A DNA stretch of 64,000 nucleotides from Botryosphaeria dothidea (Eukaryota; Ascomycota; Dothideomycetes; Botryosphaeriales; Botryosphaeriaceae). Location: assembly GCA_011503125.2 (NCBI GenBank), contig WWBZ02000022.1:4774001-4838000 (forward strand), given 5' to 3'. Made by a program: the position numbers and the translations under genes. Of this stretch, positions 34,760 through 47,161 are shown one piece after another (positions within the stretch are counted from its first letter, which is position 1; each line of letters opens with the position of its first letter). The notes under the pieces are model-generated. The model saw only the letters and a list, made by a program, of their open reading frames with translations. It was not told where the DNA came from and did not search any database.

Positions 34760-36003
34760 ATATTTATTTATTTATTTATTTATTTAGTTTTACGTCCTTT
34801 TTTCAGCCTAAGACTATTAAAGACGGAGTTTCTAGAACTCGTGGCTATAGAAGGGTAATACCTCTTTTGGTAAAAGTGGGCTTTTTAGGTACAGTGAACG
34901 GTATGGCGTCTATCGCCTAAATGGGCTTATAGCCAAAGAAAGTAAAGAGGAAGTATATAAGGAAAGTAAAAGGAAATACGGTAGGTATACGTTTATTTAG
35001 AGCTCCGCCGAGCTAGTTTCTAGATACCACCTCCGTGTAGATATCTATGTTTATTTTAGAAAATCTAGCGTACTAGATATTCCTTTTGTCGAGGTAAGAA
35101 GCTCCTTTAGGTCTAGATATTTTCTTCTAAGTATATCCTTAATACTCCTTCTTTCGTAGGAGTATTTTAGGCATTTTAGTAAAAGATGTCTAGGTGTTTG
35201 TTTTGCTATATTCGTGCAAGGGTACCTATCGGTTCCGGCGTGTTTAAACCTAAAGAGGTAGGATCTAAAGTATCCGTGTCCTATCTTTAGTTAGTAAAAG
35301 GCGGAGGCTAATTCCCGCTCCTTTAGAGGGGGTTTTAGTTTCCGTTTAACTTGATAGCCGTATAGTTCCTTATAGGTAGAGGCTGGGGTATTTTTAAGCT
35401 TCTTTGTCCACTCCTTATAAAGCTCCTCCTTTAGCTACATTCTGTAGAAGGCTAGGCTATTTTTAGAGCTTGATATAGGTAGTCTAGTAGCTTCTTTTGC
35501 GAGTTTATCCGCGGCCTCGTTCCCAAGGATATCTTTATGTCTAGGTGCCCATTCTAGAGAGATTTTGTTCCCCTTATCCTGTAGGATTTTTGCTGCTTTA
35601 ACTGCCCGGATTTGTTGATCTTGGCTAGGAGTATTGGCTAGGGTTTGTAGCCGTAAGAGTGCGGCCTAGTTATCCGCATAGACTCTTATTTCTCGGTTTT
35701 TATATCCTCGTTTACTAGCAAATTTAAGGGCATTTATAATACCTTCTAGTTCGCTATTATAAATGTCAGACTTTCTTGCCTTACTACCTCAGGCATCTCA
35801 GTTATCTCGAATGTTCTATCCTTTATACAACAACACTCTTTGATGCCCAACCCCGCATCGGCACTCTCTCTCGGATCTTTAGTATCCTCGGTTATGTAGT
35901 CATCACTCGTGTATATAAGCAAGCCTACCGACCTCCCTCTCAGGAGATAGGCAGAATCTACTCTCTTTTCTGACCTTACAACTCTTCACTCTCAAATCCA
36001 ACA
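34760..36003 (-). pseudogene. LINE-2 ORF2 C-terminus: RNase H split by a solo LTR
   Basis: The RNase H domain begins to the right of the LTR (an SDAS motif near 36140) and continues left of it at 35763 with an acidic ELEGI motif and a later YADN (near 35680). A C-terminal cysteine/histidine motif typical of Tad-like LINEs lies near 35195-35240, followed by a degenerate 3' region. Inactive. Confidence 0.75.
35764..36003 (-). repeat. Solo family X LTR with TSD ATAAA
   Basis: A 240-bp reverse copy of the LTR at 2584-2822, TGTCAGA to TCCAACA on the plus strand, flanked by ATAAA at 35759-35763 and 36004-36008. Identity to the other copy is very high by eye, with only a handful of differences. No RIP saturation although it lies within a mutated element, so it is a late insertion. 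Confidence 0.93.
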
Positions 36004-39000
36004 ATAAACGAGGTAGTTAGGACCGTAGTTTCTAACTAGTTCTTGTTGTATAGTATCTCGAGATTGGCTAAGGTCTAGTATTCCTATTCCTATTCCTATC
36101 CCTTTTCCTGTTGGAAGTTGTGAGGCGTCGGAGTATATAGATACTTGACTATTTGGGGCTTCTAGGAGGACCTTAGCGTGTGCTTTAGCTTCGGCTTCCT
36201 TCTCTAGGGTAGATATCCTAACCGAATAGGGGGGACTACCGCTCCATGGTTTAAAAAGAAAGGGGTCTACCTCTTCTATCTCCTTAGGGATTTTAGAGTA
36301 TATTCTCCTTATTCTTTCTATCTATGTAGGAGGTATACCTCCTATATTTCGGTTGGATTCTCTCTCTATTTCGTAGCGGATTGGATGTTCCTTTTTAAGC
36401 TGTCTTATTCTAAACGTATACTTTTTTAGGGTATCGTCTAGGCGGAGCTCGGAGGGTGGGATTGCCGTCTCTAGTTCTAGAGGAATAATAGGGGTAGTTT
36501 TAAAAACTCCTAGAATCTTTCGTAGAGCAAGATTTTGGAGTAGTATATATTGGCGTTTAAACTGTGCCTGATTTTTCTAGAAGATCGGACAGCCGAAATC
36601 GGCTACGCTGGTAATATAGGCTATGTATAGCTGTCTAACCGCGTAGGGGGATAGACCTCGTTCGGTATTAGCTAGTCTAGAGAGGCGTTGGAAGGCTGAA
36701 CGGGCTTGGCTAACTCTTATAGAGACGTGCTCCTTAAAAGTAAGTTTTGGGTCGAAGAAGATTCCTAGCCACCGGACGAGTTTTTAAGGTTCTACTATAT
36801 TACCGTCTAGTAAGATAATAGAGGTTTAGCTAGCCTCTTTGTTGTTAGAGAAGTGTAGGAGTTCGGTCTTTAAAAGGTCGAATTCTACCCCGTTCTCTTG
36901 GCCTCGCTTATAGAGCTGTTTTACCTCTTCCTCTAATAGACATTTATTACGCTTATAACTAGAAGAACTAGCTATAAGACTAATATCATCTATATAGGAT
37001 AGGTAGGTAATTTTGTTTGTTTTAAAGAGCTCTCGGATATATATAAGGAATAGTATAGGGGAGATTGGGCTTCCTTGAGGAATCCCGGTCTCTATTCTAC
37101 TAAATTCCTTATTTTCTCCGTTAAAGGCGAGGCGTAGTACTCGTAGATTAAGAAACGACCTAACCCACGCGAGTAGGTTAATTGGTAGGCCTATTCTTGC
37201 CATTGTAGCTAGTAGTTGTTCTTGGGCGACGTGGTCAAAGGCTCCTTTTATATCAAGGAATAGGGCCGACGTTTTACGCTTTTTACGGCGGTCTTTTTCA
37301 GCAATATTCGTTAATAATAGGGCGGCATCGATAGCAGATTTCTTTAGCCTTCCCCCGATTTGGGAGGGGTCTAGAAGAGAGGTCGTTTCTGCTAAGAAGC
37401 CTAGCCTTTTTACAAGTATTCGTTCAAGAGTTTTTCCTAGGCAATTCAGAAGTGAAATTACCCTATAAGCCTTTGGGGCGGACTCATCGGGTTTATTCGG
37501 CTTCTTTAGAATTATACCGGTAGCCTATCTCTAGCGTAACGGATGGTATCCGTAGGTAAAAAGTAGGCTATATACCTGATAGAAGGCGTCGGGGGCGGCT
37601 TGAAACGTATGAGTAATTATCTCTTGTGTTATAGCATCTGGCCCTGGGGTCGTGCCTTTTATTTGGTTTGAGCATGCTTTTTCTAGTTCCGTATAGCTAA
37701 GGATAGGCTAATCCCAGTTCTCGGAGGGGGAGTAGCTATCCCAGTTATACGGAGGGGCCGAGGGAGGTGTAGGAAAAAGGCCCTCCCTTAGGGCAGAGCA
37801 CTGTCCCTTAAAGCTAGTCTTAACTTGGCCATCTTTCCCTTTTATAGGGGGAATTTGATCGTAGGATCGAGGCTTCGTATATGACATAGCTTTATATATA
37901 TCTTGAGGGGAGTTTGACGAGAGAAATTGATTCCAGTGCTGGCGTTTAGCTTGCTTAATCGCGTTAACGAAGGTTTTCCGGGTTTCTAGGTATTCTTGCT
38001 TCTCTTCCTGCGTAGAGGGGAAGGAGAGAAGACGAGCCTTTCGTTTTAGCTCTTGCCTTTTAGTAGATAGCTCCTCGTTCCACCACGATTTCGACTTTAG
38101 TCCTAGTTTAAGACGAGGAATAGTAAGACTCGCAGCGTGGGAGATAGCTTTAGTTAGCGTGTCTCCTAGATTATCTAGCGCTGGTATCTTAAGTAGTTTG
38201 GCAGCTACTATCTTTTTCGAGAGAGAGGAGGAAGGTTCTAGGTTCCGGGCTATTGCTAGCATGTTGGGAAGCTTTTCTTTAACTTTCTCTTGGAAAATTA
38301 GAGAGAATCTTTTCCAGTCTGCTTTCGTAGTATTAAATCGGGCCGTAGTAGTAGGGGAATCTAATATAGGGCCTCTAGTTTCTATCTTAAAGAATATCGG
38401 CCGGTGATCTGAGCCGAAGTCATCGAGGATTTGCCAGTTCTTTATTCTATTGGATAAATTTTGAGTTGATAGGGTTAGATCAAGGACCGTAGGGCGTACT
38501 AAATCTGGTTTAAAGAAGGTAGCTTCTCCTACCGTATTTAGTAGCTCTAGGTTATTAGATTCTATCTATTCAACTAGCCTAGGGGCTCCTTGTGTTAGTC
38601 GGGCAAGAGGGTCCCACCATGGGTGGTGTTCGTTGAAGTCCCCGAGGATTATAGAGGGTTTAAGAATATTTGAGTATTCTAGAACTCTTTCTAATGTCTT
38701 AGGAGATCCTTCTTGTCTTTGGGTAGCCTAGTTATAGAGGTTTATTATCCGGAAGGATGGATAATTTGGTTGTTGAACCTCTAATACCATGCTATCTTCG
38801 CTAGCAAAAAGGGCGGCCCTATTTACTTTTACCCCACGCATAAAGCGGGAGATATAAGCTAGAACACGGGGCCTTAAACTAGGAGAGAAAACCGGGAGAG
38901 TTTGGACGAAAGAGGGGTGGTTAATAGACCGTACTTCTTGGGGATTAGAGGAGCTAATAATAAACGGTTCTTGGATAAGAATAATATCTATTTTAAGCTC

Positions 39001-39078
39001 TATTGCTAGCTGTAATAGCCCTTCGGTGGCCGGGCTTTTACGAGCGACGTTGGCTTGTAGTACTCTAATGTATCCCAT
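36004..39078 (-). pseudogene. LINE-2 ORF2: endonuclease and reverse transcriptase
   Basis: ORF2 starts at the ATG at 39078, 11 bp after the ORF1 stop. The endonuclease (39078-38350) begins with RVLQANVARKS and has IQEP and SDHRPI blocks, an APE-type fold. Reverse transcriptase follows (about 37700-36800) with a PGPDAI block, LDIKGAFDH, GIPQGSPISP and the intact catalytic YIDD near 36985. All blocks are in one frame, separated by stops at 38728, 37708, 36826 and others. Family: Tad1-like fungal LINEs, which nick chromosomal DNA and copy their RNA in place. Confidence 0.87.
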
Positions 39079-39089
39079 AGATATAGAGT

Positions 39090-40445
39090 CTAATTCCGCT
39101 TTGGGTGGGTCGGGTGTTTTGGTTCCCTATATTTTTCGGCTTTATAGGAGACTCCTAGTAAGGAGAGTCTCTTATTAATTGCTCTTTTAGCCTCCTCTTT
39201 AGTAGAGAAGGCTATACAGATTGAGCTGGCCTGTTGGGCTTCCCTTCGGGATTTAGGGGTTAGCCAGTACGGCTCTCCGATTATATTAAGGCCTTGGTTA
39301 AAGGCCTTAGCGTCTTCTTTGATAAGGGAGGAGAATTCCTTATCCGTGTGGTCCTGGAGGATATTTGTAGGGACGCCGTGTACGGCTACCTTGTACCAGG
39401 GCCTATTAATCTCGAGATTATGGAAAGGGGTAATCTTTGAGATAATAGCAGAGTTCTTAGCTAAAAAGTCTGCTGTATAGGCTTCTGTGCACGTAAGGAC
39501 TACGTTTTTCTTCCCTGATATCGAGACGGTTGAGATAACTGGGTTATTTGATTTGATTTCGGCTTTAAAGGCTTCGTTTATTACGTTGCGGAGGTGGAGT
39601 GGGTGTATAGAGATCTCGTTCTGAGGCTTTAGGACGACCTGTCTTTCCCTGATCGGGGCGGGCTTTAGGGCCGGCCTAGTCCTTTTCGTTGGGGGGATTG
39701 TTTGCCATTCTCCTTGCTTAACTGCTTCCGCGTAGGAGGGGTTACGGGCTTAGGAGGCCTGAGTGGTTTGGGGGTTTTGACGAGATGAGGGGGGCTGGGG
39801 AGCTTGGGGAGGCTGAGGAGCTTGGGAGGCCTGAGGAGCTAGATGGCCTTGGGGTGTTTTAGCTAGTTCTCTAGCCCGGTTGGCCAGTGCTCTTGTTGTA
39901 TTCTCCATTGAGCGGATTTGGGTAGCTAGGATAGACTTTGACCGGTTTAGTGTACCTTTTTCTGTATATTCGCGGAAGATATTTGTAAGGTCGAGGATTT
40001 CCGAGCTTTTTTCCCTACTATCTTCGAGATCCGCCGCTTTAATTAGGCAGTCAAGAGCAGCTTCAAGGGCCTCGCTAGAGGAACGGAATGTCTTCGCAGG
40101 GGTAAACCGGGTACGTGCCTGGTACCTAAAGACCGGAGGGGGGGAGAGGCTGGTTAGGTCAATTGTCCGCTTCTGGCCCTGGGCTTTGGGGGTAGTGGTC
40201 TGGGTATGAGTCTCTTGGGCGTCTTCCATCTGAATTTCAGTCTGATCTGGTTGAGGGGTTCCGTATTCCGTTGGTGGGGCTGAGGGGCTTGTAATAGGGG
40301 AGCCTAGGATTACCCTATTAAGCGGTGGGCTGCCTGGGGGGTCTGGGGGCATATCGCTGGGTAGGTTCTCGTGGTCGAAATAAGGTTTAGCGGGGCTTGG
40401 CGGACCCTGAAAATTCTGCGGAAGTCGGGGCAGAAGGGGCTGCAA
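39090..40445 (-). pseudogene. LINE-2 ORF1 with one internal stop
   Basis: A 451-codon frame from the ATG at 40445 to TAG at 39090-39092, interrupted once at 39750-39752 by a TAA that replaces a Gln codon. The N-terminal third is Pro/Ser-rich, the middle is helical and charged, followed by a short tandem of PQ/AP-rich repeats (about 39760-39850). The C-terminal half matches the LINE-3b ORF1 C-terminus. ORF1 of LINEs encodes an RNA-binding chaperone. Close to intact. Confidence 0.8.
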
Positions 40446-40747
40446 TAGGGCTAGCGGGTGTTCCCTTGAGGGTATCCCTATGCAACTCTATCTGGGGTTT
40501 CTTTATATGCCAAAGAAGCTCAGGATGAAATTTGGGAGGAATCGGGAGTGGTTTGAGGTTAGGGTAGGTATGCGAGGTTCGCGTTGGATTCTAGAGCCCC
40601 TGAACGTCTCTTTTCCACGCGACTACACAGCAGCGCGTGTAGCTGCGAGGCTAAGATTCGAGGGTCTGGCTAGGGGAATTGAGAGCTTTCGAGCGGTACC
40701 GGTCTTGGCGCTTTTCCTCGAGGTCGATTTCGGTGAAGCTGGCTCGG

Positions 40748-42513
40748 CTGCTCTTTTAATAGAGAAATAGAGGAGTTTAGTCCGATAGAGACGGGGATCC
40801 CCTAGGGGAGTCCTATCTCTCCTATCCTCTTTCTAATCTACCTCCGCGAACTCTTCCCTAAGTTAAGGATTACCTACCTCTTATATATTAATAATATTAC
40901 TTTAATTACTAGCTCCGGCAGTTATAAACGTAATAAACGTCTATTAGAAGAGGAGGTAAGAGAGCTTTTTAAACGAGGTAAAGAAAACTATGTTGAGTTT
41001 AACCTTCGGAAGATAGAACTTATTAACTTCGGCTCTAAAAAGAGGGACTCTAAAGCTTAATAAACTATAATTTAACTCCCTAATAGAAATATAATAAAGC
41101 TAGGCCAGCTAGTCCACTAGTTAGGAATTTTCTTTGATCCCGGCTTAACCTTTAAAGACTACGTCTCTATAAGAATTAGCCGAGCCCGTTTAGCTTTCTA
41201 GAGGCTCTCCCGACTAGCTAATATTAAACGAGGGCTATCTCCTTAAGCCACTCGCCAGCTATACCTAGTATATATTACTACGGTTACCGACTATAGATCC
41301 GAACTCTACTAGAATAAATAGGTATAGTTTAAAAGCTAAGTATAAATACTATAGAACCTAGCCCTCCGTAAGATTCTAGGAGTATTTAGAACTATACTAA
41401 TAATTCTAATAGAAATCGAGAGTAGAATCCTACTAGTAGAGATGCGGCTAGATACTAATATAAGGAAGTACGCCTTCCGGACAAACCTAATCGGAGAAGA
41501 CTACCCTATCCGAATCGAACTAGAGAAGATTAACCTAGGAAGAAGAAAAGGTAGAGTAACGATATAGCTAGAACGGATTAAATAGCTACGAGAGAAGTAG
41601 CTAGCTAATCTTAAAGTAGTTAATCCTTTTCTCTTCCCACCTTAGGCGGATCTCCTCCCCTATACTACTAGAATCTCTACCTAGGATAAGACTACTACCG
41701 GAGCTACTTATACTTAGGACTAGAGAGAGTCTTTAGATAACCGTATAGTAATCTACTTAGACGCTTTAGTACTATTTAAAGGAGGAAACGTTAGAGTAGA
41801 AGTAGCTATATACGACTATAGCTGGTTAAGAGTAAAACCCTCTACTATAGTCTCTAAAAACCTCGGTATAAAGAGTTTAGTCTATAACGGAGAGGTAGAA
41901 GGGCTAATCTAAGCCCTAAAACTCGCCGTAGATAAAAGATTTACCGATAAAGATATCCGGATCTACGCAGATAATTAGGCAGCTATTAAACGGCTATTAA
42001 TACCTTTAAATATACTAGAGCAGGCCCGCCTAGGTAGAGCTATTAAACTGGCTAAGGAGCTAATTACCCGGAGAAATATAGTCGCCCTGGAATGGTGCCT
42101 AGGATATATCGGTATATAGGGAAACGAGGAAGTAGATACACTTGTAAAGAAAGCTACCTTTATATCTATTAATAAGGCTCCGATTTTAATTAGCTACTAC
42201 TATAGCGTAGTTAAAGATAAAAGCCTTATAATATAGAAAGAGAAGCTTAAGTCTACCCTAGATTCCCCTTATAAGCGAAGGTACGGATTAGCAGCTAGAC
42301 GAAGGTTTAACCCCCCTACTAACTCGCGGGAGACAGCCTCGGCCTTCTACTAACTAAAGTTAGAATATAGCTACTTTACGTCCTACCTATACCGCTTTAA
42401 CCTCTCCGAAGACGATAAGTACCGCTATAACCGGATAACCGCTTAGACCCCCTACCACCTACTTACCGAGTGCCGGCTTTATAAAGACCTCCGAGTCCCT
42501 ATAAAGGAGGTAT
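40748..42513 (+). pseudogene. LINE-3a, 5' piece: reverse transcriptase end and RNase H
   Basis: Plus-strand fragment beginning just before the GIPQGSPISP block of the reverse transcriptase and continuing through the connection region into RNase H (near 41755-42160) and the start of the C-terminal Cys/His motif. The catalytic motif reads YINN, both Asp codons altered. Many RIP-type stops. It breaks at the Gypsy-C LTR and resumes at 48546. Confidence 0.85.
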
Positions 42514-42697
42514 TGTCAGGGCTCAACCTCAGGATGATCGCTGAAAGGTATATTGCGCTATGTACGTTAAGCTAGACTTAAGGAGAAAGAAGAGAAGACG
42601 TAGAAGAAAGGAAAGAGTTATATACAAGGGAGGCTTGGCGTCACGTGACCCGCCGATGATCCTCTGAGGCTTGATCCTGAGGCTTCAGACTCTAACA
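42514..42697 (-). repeat. Gypsy-C 3' LTR
   Basis: 184 bp, TGTCAGGGCTC to GACTCTAACA. No difference from the right LTR seen by eye. A purine-rich tract (minus strand, 42698-42716) precedes it. Confidence 0.95.
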
Positions 42698-43370
42698 TCA
42701 CTCCCCCCCTCCTCTTCCCGGTTCGAGAGGTTGCGGGTTCGAATCCGGGTGGGGACTGTTGCTTTTTTTTTTTTTTTTGACCTTTCTCTGTTTTTGACCC
42801 TTCCTGCCCTGCTTGCCTTGCTTGCCTTGCTTGCCTTGCTTGCCCTGCTTGCCCTGCTTGCCCTGCTTGCCCTGCTTGCCCTGCTTGTTTGTTGGTCGCG
42901 TTTTGGTGGGTGTGGGTATATGGGTTGAAAAAGCGAACCCTGAATCATCAAACGGCTACATGGCGTAGTTGGAAACTTGGCTGACCGACAGCAGGTGCGG
43001 TGATACGTGCCTTGGGGTGGCGACATCCCTCAGTTGACTGGCTCCTATGAGCTTGTCGACTGGCTGTCGAATTGAGGGCCTGCCTGTTGGCAGGAAGAGG
43101 GTTGTCCGGCACGGGACTAGGTCCTGTGGTCTGTAATGCCCACACTAGGTGACCGCTTGTGCCTCGCTCGCCCTCGGGGCGGGTGGTGCAGTGCTCATCT
43201 GGTGTGTGCAGGCTCGGCTCCGGCCGGGCCAAACCGCTTGACTTTTTGTCCACTGGTAGTCTACGCTTGGTTCCCTCCTAGTCCTATTCTAGTTCCCTTA
43301 GAGCTCTTGTCGGTCCTTCTGTTTTAGGTACGTGTCCAGCGCTGCTGTGTCCTGTAGTGCTGATGCCGGT
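42698..43370 (-). other. Gypsy-C 3' untranslated region with simple repeats
   Basis: Follows the chromodomain. It contains a 9-bp tandem array of CTTGCCTTG/CTTGCCCTG units (about 42803-42890), a 16-bp T-run near 42763-42779, and a GGGTTCGAATCC motif near 42735 resembling a tRNA T-arm. The array is open in both strands because 9 is a multiple of 3, which produces artefactual repetitive frames. I do not call a gene. Confidence 0.6.
42803..42890. repeat. 9-bp tandem array
   Basis: Nine to ten head-to-tail units of CTTGCC(T/C)TG in the 3' region of Gypsy-C. Units differ at one position only (T or C), arranged in blocks, with C in the right-hand units. Confidence 0.85.
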
Positions 43371-46258
43371 TCCCATGTTGGCCTTGCATACCCTTCCCAT
43401 TTGACTTGGTACTGGAGTTGGCGCCTCCTTTGCCCTGGTTTTCTTGCCATTCGTTCACTTAAGACTGCCTCCACTCTCCATTCGTCTTGACCATCTACTT
43501 AAACTGGTGGAGGTTGGTAGTCGTCTTGTTCTTGGCTTGGTAAGGGGTCTGTTCCTGCTGGCCGGAGTAGGTCTACATTAAAGACGTTGTGTACCGCTCC
43601 GGGGATATCCAATTTGTAGCTATGGGATCCAACTACCTCGATAATAGTAAACTTAGCTGCCTTATCATCGAGCTTCTTGCTTAGCCTATCCGTCCTTAGG
43701 TTCTTTAGGTGTAGCCAGACCTTATCACCTACCTTGTACGCAGGGGATGGGTTTCTTCGCCGGTTTGCTTGCCGTTCCTGTTCTTATTAGGTATCTGCCA
43801 TAGCCATCTATGCCCAGTCCGTTACCTCTTTGATCTTTGCCACGATTACTTCTACCCTTGCCACTAGAGAGTCCCTCTAGAGGTCGCCGGGCTAGAGGTC
43901 TTCGGATAACTCTAGAGGCTCGAGGTGATATCCGTGGGAGAGAAAGAACGGGCTTGCCTGTGTTGTAGCCGAGGTCCTCCCATTAAGAGCTAGCTGGACT
44001 ATCGGTAGCTGGTCCGCCCAGTCTTATTGGTAGTGGTCCACGAATAGTGCTAGCTTCCTTTCCACTTTAGTGTTCATCCTCTCCGTTAATCCGTCCGTTT
44101 AAGGGTGGTAGGCCGTTAAGATGCGCCTCTTAATCTTAAGCAGTTGACAGATACGTTGCCAGAGAAGGCTAACGAACTGCGTTCCCCTATCAGATACAAT
44201 TACCGTTGGTATTCCGTGGTTCCGGTAGAAGCATGTAATAAAGAGCCTTGCAATGGTTTCCGTCTCAGTATTCGGGCAGGCCTCAAGGGTCACTCCTTTC
44301 CCTAGCCTATCGGTGATTACCATAAGCATCTCGCACCCGTTGCTTAATAGTAGGGGCCCAATAAAGTCAATAGAGATCTCTCTCCATTGACGACTTGGTA
44401 CTAGTAACGGTTTGAGTAACCCTTGCTTCCGATCCCTCCAGACCTTAGTCCTTCCACAGACGTCACAGTTCCTACAAAACCTCCGGATATCGTTAACGAA
44501 TCCTGGCCAGAAGAAGTACCTTGCCACGAGGGAGGTAGTTTAAACGCGTCCGGGGTGTGCCGAGAGGGGAGAGTCATGCATCTCTTGGATAATCCTTGTT
44601 CGTAGTGGCTCGGAGTCCGGTACCCATTTCCTTTCCCTAAAGAGGAGGTTTCCTTAATAGTCTAGTGAACACTCCGCGATCGAGATCTTGAACTTAGTTG
44701 CAAACTCCGGTGGGAAGGTCCCTTCTCCTCGTTGTACTGCTTCCCGGAGTTGCTTTAGTACTTAGTCTTATTAGAGTGCCTCTTGCCATTGTTCCTCAAG
44801 GGGAGGTGGTTCTTGTCCGAGTTATCCTGGTCGTGCCTGTCGAGGTTCGACTGCCATGGCTTCTTCTGATAATAGCAGGTCTCCGTTATCCCAGTTTCCT
44901 TGCTCTTCTGGGTCTTCCGGTAAGCCTGTGTTCAGCACGAGTCCTTGGGCCGTTGTTTGGAGCAGTTGAGCCGTCCTTTGTTCGAGCCTTTCGTCCATAT
45001 CCGTGGTTAGTAGGTCCTGGTCCCTTCTTGTCAATGCGTCCGCCAATCCGTTAGTCTTTCCTAGCGTATATTCAATAATAAAGGAGAAGCGGCTAAGCTC
45101 TCTCCACCATCGAATCTGCCTCTCAGAGAGTCTCCTCGCAGTAGTAAAGTACTCTAAGTTCTTATAATCATTAAGGATCTTAAACTGGTGTAGCCCCTTT
45201 AGTTCAGCATCCCACTGGCGTAAGCACTTAACTACTACGAGTAGTTCCTTATCGTAGATTAGGTAGTTGCATTCCGCGGGTAGGTTCTTTTTCGAGAAGA
45301 ACGCTACGGGCCGTAGAAAACCATCGTCATCGAACTGTTGGAGCACCCCTCCAGTACAGTATCCCGAGGAGTCCGTGGCGAGAATTATCTCCCGTTCCGG
45401 GTCGAATTGCATAAGGACCGGTGCCGTGATAAAAGCCTTTTTCAATTTCCTAAACGCGAGCTCGGTTTCCTGGTTCCATTGGAAGGGCACGTTCTTCCTC
45501 GTAAGTAATACTAGAGGGGCTACTAGGTTAGAAAAGCCCTTAATAAAACGCCGATAGAAGTTCGCAAAACCGAGGAAACCGAGTACGCCCTTTGCCGTGG
45601 TAGGAGCTTTCCATTCTTGAATTGCTTTGATCTTTTCCGGGTCCATATAGATACCTTTACCTGCTTCGATAATATACCCAAGATACTTAGTCGACTAGAC
45701 TTCGAATTCGCATTTCTTTAGGTCGAGTTGTAGACCTGCAGCATCCAATTTCTCTAAGACCTTATCGACCTTTTCCCGGTGCTCCCGGCGGGATCCGTCC
45801 GTGAAGATTAGGATGTCATCTACGTACGCGGAGATAAAATCGTCAAGGAAGTCCTTTAGGGTCCAATTAATATACCGTTGGAAGGTACTCGGGGCATTTG
45901 CTAGTCCAAAAGGTGTCACTAGCCATTCGAAGAGTCCAAATCGGGTCCGGAATGCTGTTAACCACTCGCTTCCCTCCGCGATTCGTATCCGATAGAAGGC
46001 AGCAGTTACATCCAGTTTCGTAAACCATCTTGCTTTGCTAATCCGATTGAGGGTCTCCTGGATCAGTGGTAGGGGATAGCGGTCCTTTCTCGTAATTCGA
46101 TTAAGAGCCCGGTAGTCACAGCAGAAGCGTAGGCCTCCGCCTAGTTTCTTGACAAATAGTACGGGAGTAGCAGCCGGGGAATTGCTTACCCGGATAAACC
46201 CCTTATCGAGTAGTTCGTTAAGAGTCTTCCTAAGTACTAGAAGCTCGTTACGGGACAT
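43371..46258 (-). pseudogene. Gypsy-C pol: reverse transcriptase to chromodomain
   Basis: One minus-strand frame. Reverse transcriptase 46258-45695 with the catalytic YVDD near 45820; RNase H and tether 45646-44822; integrase zinc finger and core 44527-44099, where the D of IDFIGP and the D of SDRG are present and the downstream Glu lies just past the stop at 44099; chromodomain near 43390-43500. Stops at 45695, 44822, 44099 and several near 43800-43990 mostly fit Gln or Trp loss. The catalytic residues I can check are preserved. Confidence 0.88.
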
Positions 46259-47161
46259 ATTATATAGGGATCCCTATGGGGCGTCCGGTGTTTTGCCGTT
46301 GCTATCCTTTTCCAATTCGATTTGGTGGTCAATTCCAGGCCGGTGCGGTGGGAGTTTGTCTGCCTCCTTCTTGTCAAATAGGCGTATCTATCGAGGGTCT
46401 ACCTAGCTAGGTAGCCGGGCCTGAGTATCCGTGGGGGTTTTCTCTTAAAGAGCCTTATTAATATCCGCTAGGCTCGCTATAAAGACTTGGTACCCTTTCT
46501 TTTCTCGGTTCCTTAAGAGGTAACTGAAGGCAGAGGCTCCGATGAGCTTGCCCTAAGGGCTAGGAAGATCCATTGCTTATTTTACTACTAGCCCTGTGTC
46601 CTTAAAGGTAATAGTCCGTTCACTTTGATCGAGTACCGCTTTTTCCTGTACCATCCATGGGCTTCCTAATATTAGGTCGCAACCGGAAAGCCTAGGCACG
46701 ATGTAGAAGAACATGCGCTTCTAGCAGTGGCCTCCAATGTCTACCTCAGCCCAGGCAACCTCGTCTATTTTCTATCCTGTAGGTGTAAGTCCGTTCAGTG
46801 TCCTTGGGGAGATCTTTATACGCGGGAGGTTGCAGCGTTTAGCAAAACCGTGGCTCATAACAGCGTAGAATTCACAACCAGTATCGGCGAGAGCTTTACC
46901 GAAAGACTCTTTATTAATTATAACTGGGGTAAGGAGTGAATCTTGTTCTAGCTTACGTTGCTGCTTGCGCCATTCGTTCCGCACTTCCTGCTTTTCCTCC
47001 ACTATGGGCTCCTGCCTGCGATTTTCGACAGGAGCTTTTAGTTTTCCGACTGCTGGGAGGAGGACTCGTCCTCCAAGTCTTCCAGTTCCGGTCCCACGTG
47101 TTCCTCCTATTGGGTAGGCTTTGCGAGCCTTGCTGGCCTCCTTGGTGGCAGCCATGGGCAC
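46259..47161 (-). pseudogene. Gypsy-C protease region of pol
   Basis: Open from 47161 to 46772 in the same frame as the reverse transcriptase and overlapping the end of gag. The aspartic protease motif DTG followed by Cys lies near 46875. After a stop at 46772 the frame continues through a substrate-loop block into the reverse transcriptase. Pol is in the -1 frame relative to gag, as in Gypsy-A, but I could not identify the slip site. Confidence 0.7.

Larger units (their letters stand above)
34760..40731 (-). mobile_element. LINE-2: near full-length Tad-like LINE
   Basis: A minus-strand non-LTR element of about 6 kb with a 5' untranslated region (40446-40731), ORF1, ORF2 with endonuclease, reverse transcriptase and RNase H, and a 3' end marked by (AAAT)n at 34763-34790. 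A solo LTR (35764-36003) lies in its RNase H domain. Its 5' 500 bp is nearly the same as that of LINE-3b at 59270-59751, while the rest is more diverged. RIP is mild. The 5' end abuts LINE-3a without a recognisable TSD. Confidence 0.88.

Noticed and set aside
42725..42756. Possible tRNA gene or second SINE
   Set aside because: Only a T-arm/B-box-like half is present; no A box, acceptor stem or TSD could be found.
42803..42890. CRISPR-like array
   Set aside because: Units are 9 bp with no spacers, in a fungal retrotransposon; a simple tandem repeat.
42685..43026. Repetitive minus-strand open frame with RAS/KAS repeats and a PTRIRTRNLS-like stretch
   Set aside because: It is a by-product of the 9-bp tandem array and a tRNA-T-arm-like GGGTTCGAATCC motif in the Gypsy-C 3' region; such translated motifs are well-known artefacts and no start or conservation supports a protein.
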